From Noviherbaspirillum humi (GTDB lineage: Bacteria > Pseudomonadota > Gammaproteobacteria > Burkholderiales > Burkholderiaceae_D): a stretch of 64,000 nt of DNA. The stretch spans positions 175,972-239,971 of the forward strand of contig NZ_FZOT01000006.1 of the NCBI RefSeq assembly GCF_900188095.1, read 5' to 3'. Shown here in pieces: positions 61,632-64,000 of this stretch (position 1 is its first letter; each line of letters starts with the position of its first letter). The translations under genes were made by a program, and so were the position numbers. Below the pieces are notes generated by a model. The model had not been told where the DNA came from and did no database searches. It worked only from the letters and a program-made list of their open reading frames with translations.

Positions 61632-62507
61632 ATGACCGATGATCGAAACCCACCCGGCCTGGCTTCCGGGACGACGTTGCTAACCACTCTCTCGATGGCA
61701 GCTTTCGCCGCCAATTCCCTGCTCTGCCGGTTGGCCCTGCGCGAGACGCACATCGATGCGGCCAGCTTCACGACGATACGCCTGGCATCCGGCGCCCTCG
61801 TGCTCTGGATCATCGTGCGCCTGCGCCATGGCGCCTCCGGAAGTCGAGGCAGCTGGCCTTCCGCGCTCGCGCTATTCGCCTATGCGGCAGCCTTCTCTTT
61901 CGCCTACCAGTCGCTTCCGGCAGGCTCGGGCGCGCTCATTCTTTTCGGCGCGGTGCAAGCCACCATGATCGGCTTTGGCTTGTGGCACGGTGAGCGCATG
62001 GGAATGATGCAATCGGCCGGCTTGCTGCTCGCGGCGTCAGGACTGGTGGGATTGATGTTGCCCGGGCTGGCGGCACCGCCGCTTTCCGGGGCGCTGCTGA
62101 TGACGACGGCGGGCATCGCCTGGGGCATCTACTCATTGCGGGGACGCGGCAGCAGCGATGCGACGATCAATACCGCGGGCAACTTCATGCGCTCGCTTCC
62201 TTTTTGCGCAGCACTGACGCTGGCCACCCTGCCCGCCGCCGAAATCGACCAACCGGGCACGGTCTACGCCATCGCTTCCGGCGCCATCGCCTCCGGGCTT
62301 GGCTACGCGGTCTGGTATACCGCCCTTCCCCGGCTGCGCGCGACCACGGCGGCGACTGTTCAGCTCAGCGTACCGGTCATTGCGGCCGTTGGCGGCATCG
62401 TTCTGCTAAGCGAACCCCTCACGCTGCGCCTCGTCTTGGCCGCCGCTGCGGTATTGGGCGGCATCGCGATGGTGATTTCGGGGCGACACGGACGAAGCGG
62501 CGGATGA
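61632..62507 (+). CDS. EamA/DMT-family transporter
   Basis: 291 aa with ten predicted helices in two EamA repeats: first repeat around AAFAANSLLCRLALRETHID and TIRLASGALVLWIIV, second from about residue 150 with LLMTTAGIAWGIYSLRGRG and GLGYAVWYTALPRLRATTAA. These permeases export small metabolites such as amino acids; the substrate is unknown. ATG 61632 with an AAAGGATGGCC ribosome-binding region. Divergent from pagP with about 100 bp between the genes. Confidence 0.88.
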   Translation: MTDDRNPPGLASGTTLLTTLSMAAFAANSLLCRLALRETHIDAASFTTIRLASGALVLWIIVRLRHGASGSRGSWPSALALFAYAAAFSFAYQSLPAGSGALILFGAVQATMIGFGLWHGERMGMMQSAGLLLAASGLVGLMLPGLAAPPLSGALLMTTAGIAWGIYSLRGRGSSDATINTAGNFMRSLPFCAALTLATLPAAEIDQPGTVYAIASGAIASGLGYAVWYTALPRLRATTAATVQLSVPVIAAVGGIVLLSEPLTLRLVLAAAAVLGGIAMVISGRHGRSGG

Positions 62508-62823
62508 ACTTCGTCAGAATGGCATGCTAGCCAATGCCTTGCGCGCCCTGCGATCAATCGCAGCAAGCCCTCAAGCGCAGCCCTGGGCCGGCACCATAGA
62601 TCACCGTAGTGAAGCAGTGGTCTGCGGTCAAGATGTGACGTTGGATTCGCATCGACACGTGAGCTCGGCATCATTTCCGTCGTAGCACAGCGCGGTTCGA
62701 CCTTCGCCTTGCAGCGGAGTGTTTCACCCTGCCAGGAAACGCTGCCAAGCCTAAACTGCTGGCAGCGCAATGCTCTTAATAAACAAGCTTTTCGTGGATT
62801 CACTAAGGCAGGAAGATTGCCGT
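62508..62823. other. Intergenic stretch without a supported gene
   Basis: 316 bp between the EamA permease and the NADAR-like gene. A minus-strand open frame that extends into the permease gene is a shadow frame. No promoter, terminator or RNA structure stands out. Confidence 0.4.
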
Positions 62824-63288
62824 TCATGCGGCCCGCCGCATCTTCAGCAGTTCACGCACTCTTACCAGCGCCTCGTCGAGCGGATTGCAGGAGGTCTTGC
62901 TGACGCCACTCCTGCAACCATAATCGACGCCGCAACTGATGCCGCAGGCGCACTCCACCCGCATCAGCTCTGCATCGGAACGGTCGAGCAGCCACCGCGA
63001 CAAGGCCGGATGCTGCAGGAATTTCGACTTCAAGCCTTCGAAGATTACATTGCCGCACACCGGCGCCCAAGCCGCGGCCACATATCCCTGAACCTTGTTC
63101 CCCAATTGCCGCTGCTTCATCGGCGCGCTCACCCGCATGACCTGGTCGGCGACACGGATATCGCCAAACCAGAGCGCTTTTTGATGACTCAGGTACTGGA
63201 TGAAGCTGATGTAGCGGATGCCGTTATGAATGAAAGGCGTCTTGGATTCGGCAAGCAGATTCTGCGCGTCGGCAGAGATGGTGTTCAT
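62824..63288 (-). CDS. Divergent NADAR-like (YbiA/RibX family) protein
   Basis: 154 aa. The middle (SFIQYLSHQKALWFGDIRVA, VSAPMKQRQLGNKVQGY, VIFEGLKSKFLQHPALSRWL) follows the NADAR pattern: the helix with xxxxKAxxFxD, P-x-x-x-K-x-x-G-x-x-V, and KF-x-Q-x-P-x-L-x-x-x-L. NADAR proteins cleave ADP-ribosyl N-glycosidic bonds, and some act in phage defence or protect RNA/DNA modifications. The usual catalytic Glu before the KA motif appears replaced by Gln (FIQY), and the C-terminal part is Cys-rich (CACGISCGVDYGC) where others have Trp-Gly-x-Gly. Function could therefore differ. It stands alone near the rRNA operon. NADAR assignment is from pattern memory only. Confidence 0.55.
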   Translation of the reverse strand: MNTISADAQNLLAESKTPFIHNGIRYISFIQYLSHQKALWFGDIRVADQVMRVSAPMKQRQLGNKVQGYVAAAWAPVCGNVIFEGLKSKFLQHPALSRWLLDRSDAELMRVECACGISCGVDYGCRSGVSKTSCNPLDEALVRVRELLKMRRAA

Positions 63289-63604
63289 GATTGAAGCAGC
63301 TAATTTTATTTCCGCACAGAAACTAACATCTTAGCTGTACGCTCTAGTCAACATCAATATGTAAAAGCGGGTACGTTGCAGGGATACGATAAGACCGGGC
63401 CTATGGATATGTGCAAATCCCAAGCCGTGGGAAGAATCAATCACCCAAAAAGGACGTTTAAAAACTCGTGCCTCGGGTCTCATATAGGCAAATCTTAGAT
63501 TAGGCGGAGCGTTTTGGTTTAGCGCTGCTCGGGTTGCCACAGCCGTCACAAGTCGCTTCTGCGGCCGCGCCAGGACGCCCATGAGGATTCATCGAAGCGA
63601 GGCC
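63289..63604. other. Intergenic stretch between NADAR-like gene and rRNA operon end
   Basis: 316 bp, AT-richer at first (promoter of the minus-strand NADAR-like gene expected at 63289-63370), with no convincing gene; a minus-strand frame at 63331-63582 has no ribosome-binding site or recognisable pattern. Confidence 0.4.
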
Positions 63605-63643
63605 GTCCGCACAAAGGGTCCGCACAAAGCGTCCGTACAAAGC
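63605..63643. repeat. 13-bp tandem repeat, three copies
   Basis: Three adjacent near-identical units, GTCCGCACAAAGG, GTCCGCACAAAGC and GTCCGTACAAAGC. They lie directly downstream of the 5S rRNA terminator on its strand. Confidence 0.85.
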
Positions 63644-63678
63644 AAAACGCCCCGCACTCTGATGAGGCGGGGCGTTTT
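63644..63678 (-). terminator. Rho-independent terminator of the rRNA operon
   Basis: A perfect 12-bp stem AAAACGCCCCGC (63644-63655) with GCGGGGCGTTTT (63667-63678). Read on the minus strand it ends in TTTT after a GC-rich hairpin, and it lies just downstream of 5S rRNA. Confidence 0.9.
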
Positions 63679-63687
63679 CGGGTAAGA

Positions 63688-63801
63688 GCCTGACGATGAC
63701 CTACTTTCACACTGGTTGCAGCACTATCATCGGCGCAAAGTCGTTTCACGGTCCTGTTCGGGATGGGAAGGGGTGGTACCAACTTGCTATGGTCATCAGG
63801 C
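63688..63801 (-). rRNA. rrf: 5S ribosomal RNA
   Basis: About 114 nt. On the minus strand it shows the 5S landmarks: the closing stem GCCTGATGACCATAGC... paired with ...GTCATCGTCAGGC, CCACCCCTTCCCATCCCGAAC in loop A/B, and GATAGTG in the loop D/E region. Ends are set from the terminal stem and may be off by a base or two. It is the last gene of a minus-strand rRNA operon. Confidence 0.95.
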
Positions 63802-63964
63802 ATGACTTGTCGCTGCCTGTGCGTGCGTTGCTGCTGCACGTTCAGGCAACCAATCTGGAATCCGTAGTAAGGATGTGTGTTACTTAATCTTGGGTGTGAT
63901 TGATCTCACGCGATCTTTCGATCGGGCTTTACGCTACTGGCTTTGCCTATAGCCGGTCAAGGTT

Positions 63965-64000
63965 ATAGGGACAAGCCGCACGGGCAATTAGTACTGGTTA
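63965..64000 (-). rRNA. rrl: 23S ribosomal RNA, 3' tip
   Basis: On the minus strand the edge reads TAACCAGTACTAATTGCCCG followed by TGCGGCTTG, the conserved 3' end of bacterial 23S rRNA (compare TAACCGGTACTAATgaaccGTGAGGCTT in E. coli). The rest of 23S lies outside the window; the 3' end is placed near 63965. A spacer of about 160 bp separates it from 5S. Confidence 0.9.

Noticed and set aside
62360..62827. Minus-strand frame of 155 codons between the EamA permease and the NADAR-like gene
   Set aside because: Half of it is antisense to the permease and the sequence has no family pattern.
63331..63582. Minus-strand frame of 83 codons near the rRNA operon
   Set aside because: No start context and no recognisable sequence; kept as intergenic.
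1..64000. CRISPR arrays, tRNA genes, prophage or integrase
   Set aside because: No regularly spaced repeats, no cloverleaf tRNA sequence with CCA-like 3' end, and no phage or integrase genes were seen when reading through.

Overview
This is a GC-rich chromosomal window from a betaproteobacterium of the order Burkholderiales. The best fit is Oxalobacteraceae (Herbaspirillum/Noviherbaspirillum/Massilia-like). The grounds are the mltG-tmk-holB-pilZ-tatD-ankyrin gene order, the tamA-tamB pair, two phasins with an acetoacetyl-CoA synthetase (polyhydroxyalkanoate metabolism), a TctC-type solute receptor and the rRNA sequence at the right edge. Family assignments are from sequence recognition only; no search was run.

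Layout. 1-4832: housekeeping genes for cell-wall processing, dTMP synthesis, clamp loading, PilZ, an acetyltransferase, TatD and an ankyrin protein, interrupted by a 269-bp palindromic repeat (3061-3329). 4837-7771: an OmpR/EnvZ-type two-component system divergent from a Spy/CpxP-like periplasmic protein. 7984-10119: a complete acyl-homoserine-lactone quorum-sensing locus (luxI, an RsaM/DUF4902-like gene, luxR) with candidate lux boxes. 10369-13807: a Pat-type protein acyltransferase and RsuA. 13999-22076: secreted and small proteins, TamA/TamB and a prolyl-4-hydroxylase-like enzyme. 22361-26486: trehalose synthesis (an OtsA fused to a membrane sensor-like module, OtsB) and a ROK sugar kinase. 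26611-29066: acyl-CoA ligase and thioesterase. 29398-32294: a phospholipase D/VTT fusion with an EEP-family hydrolase. 32359-35442: two orphan c-type cytochromes and a tandem pair of small membrane proteins, each behind an FNR/DNR-like box. 35533-41766: Cho-like nuclease, CHASE-GGDEF cyclase, serine hydrolase, ketopantoate reductase-like enzyme and a PBP7-type endopeptidase. 42063-48376: a signalling block with a receiver, a histidine phosphatase, a bacteriophytochrome operon (heme oxygenase, phytochrome kinase, Rcp1-like receiver) and a REC-HK-REC hybrid kinase. 48544-58532: acetoacetyl-CoA synthetase, an SDR-DoxX fusion, a DUF2269-like protein, a BamE-like lipoprotein, a soluble PQQ-type sugar dehydrogenase, an MFS exporter, TctC and a CPA1 antiporter. 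59270-63288: two phasins, PagP, an EamA permease and a divergent NADAR-like protein. 63644-64000: the end of a minus-strand rRNA operon (5S and the 3' tip of 23S).

Themes. Sensing and envelope functions dominate: quorum sensing, red/far-red light, c-di-GMP, envelope stress and oxygen/NO. The most distinctive items are the duplicated FNR-box membrane-protein pair, the membrane-anchored trehalose-phosphate synthase, the quorum-sensing locus with two kinds of palindrome, the cloverleaf repeat before tatD, and the NADAR-like gene beside the rRNA operon. No CRISPR array, tRNA gene, prophage or intact transposase was seen.
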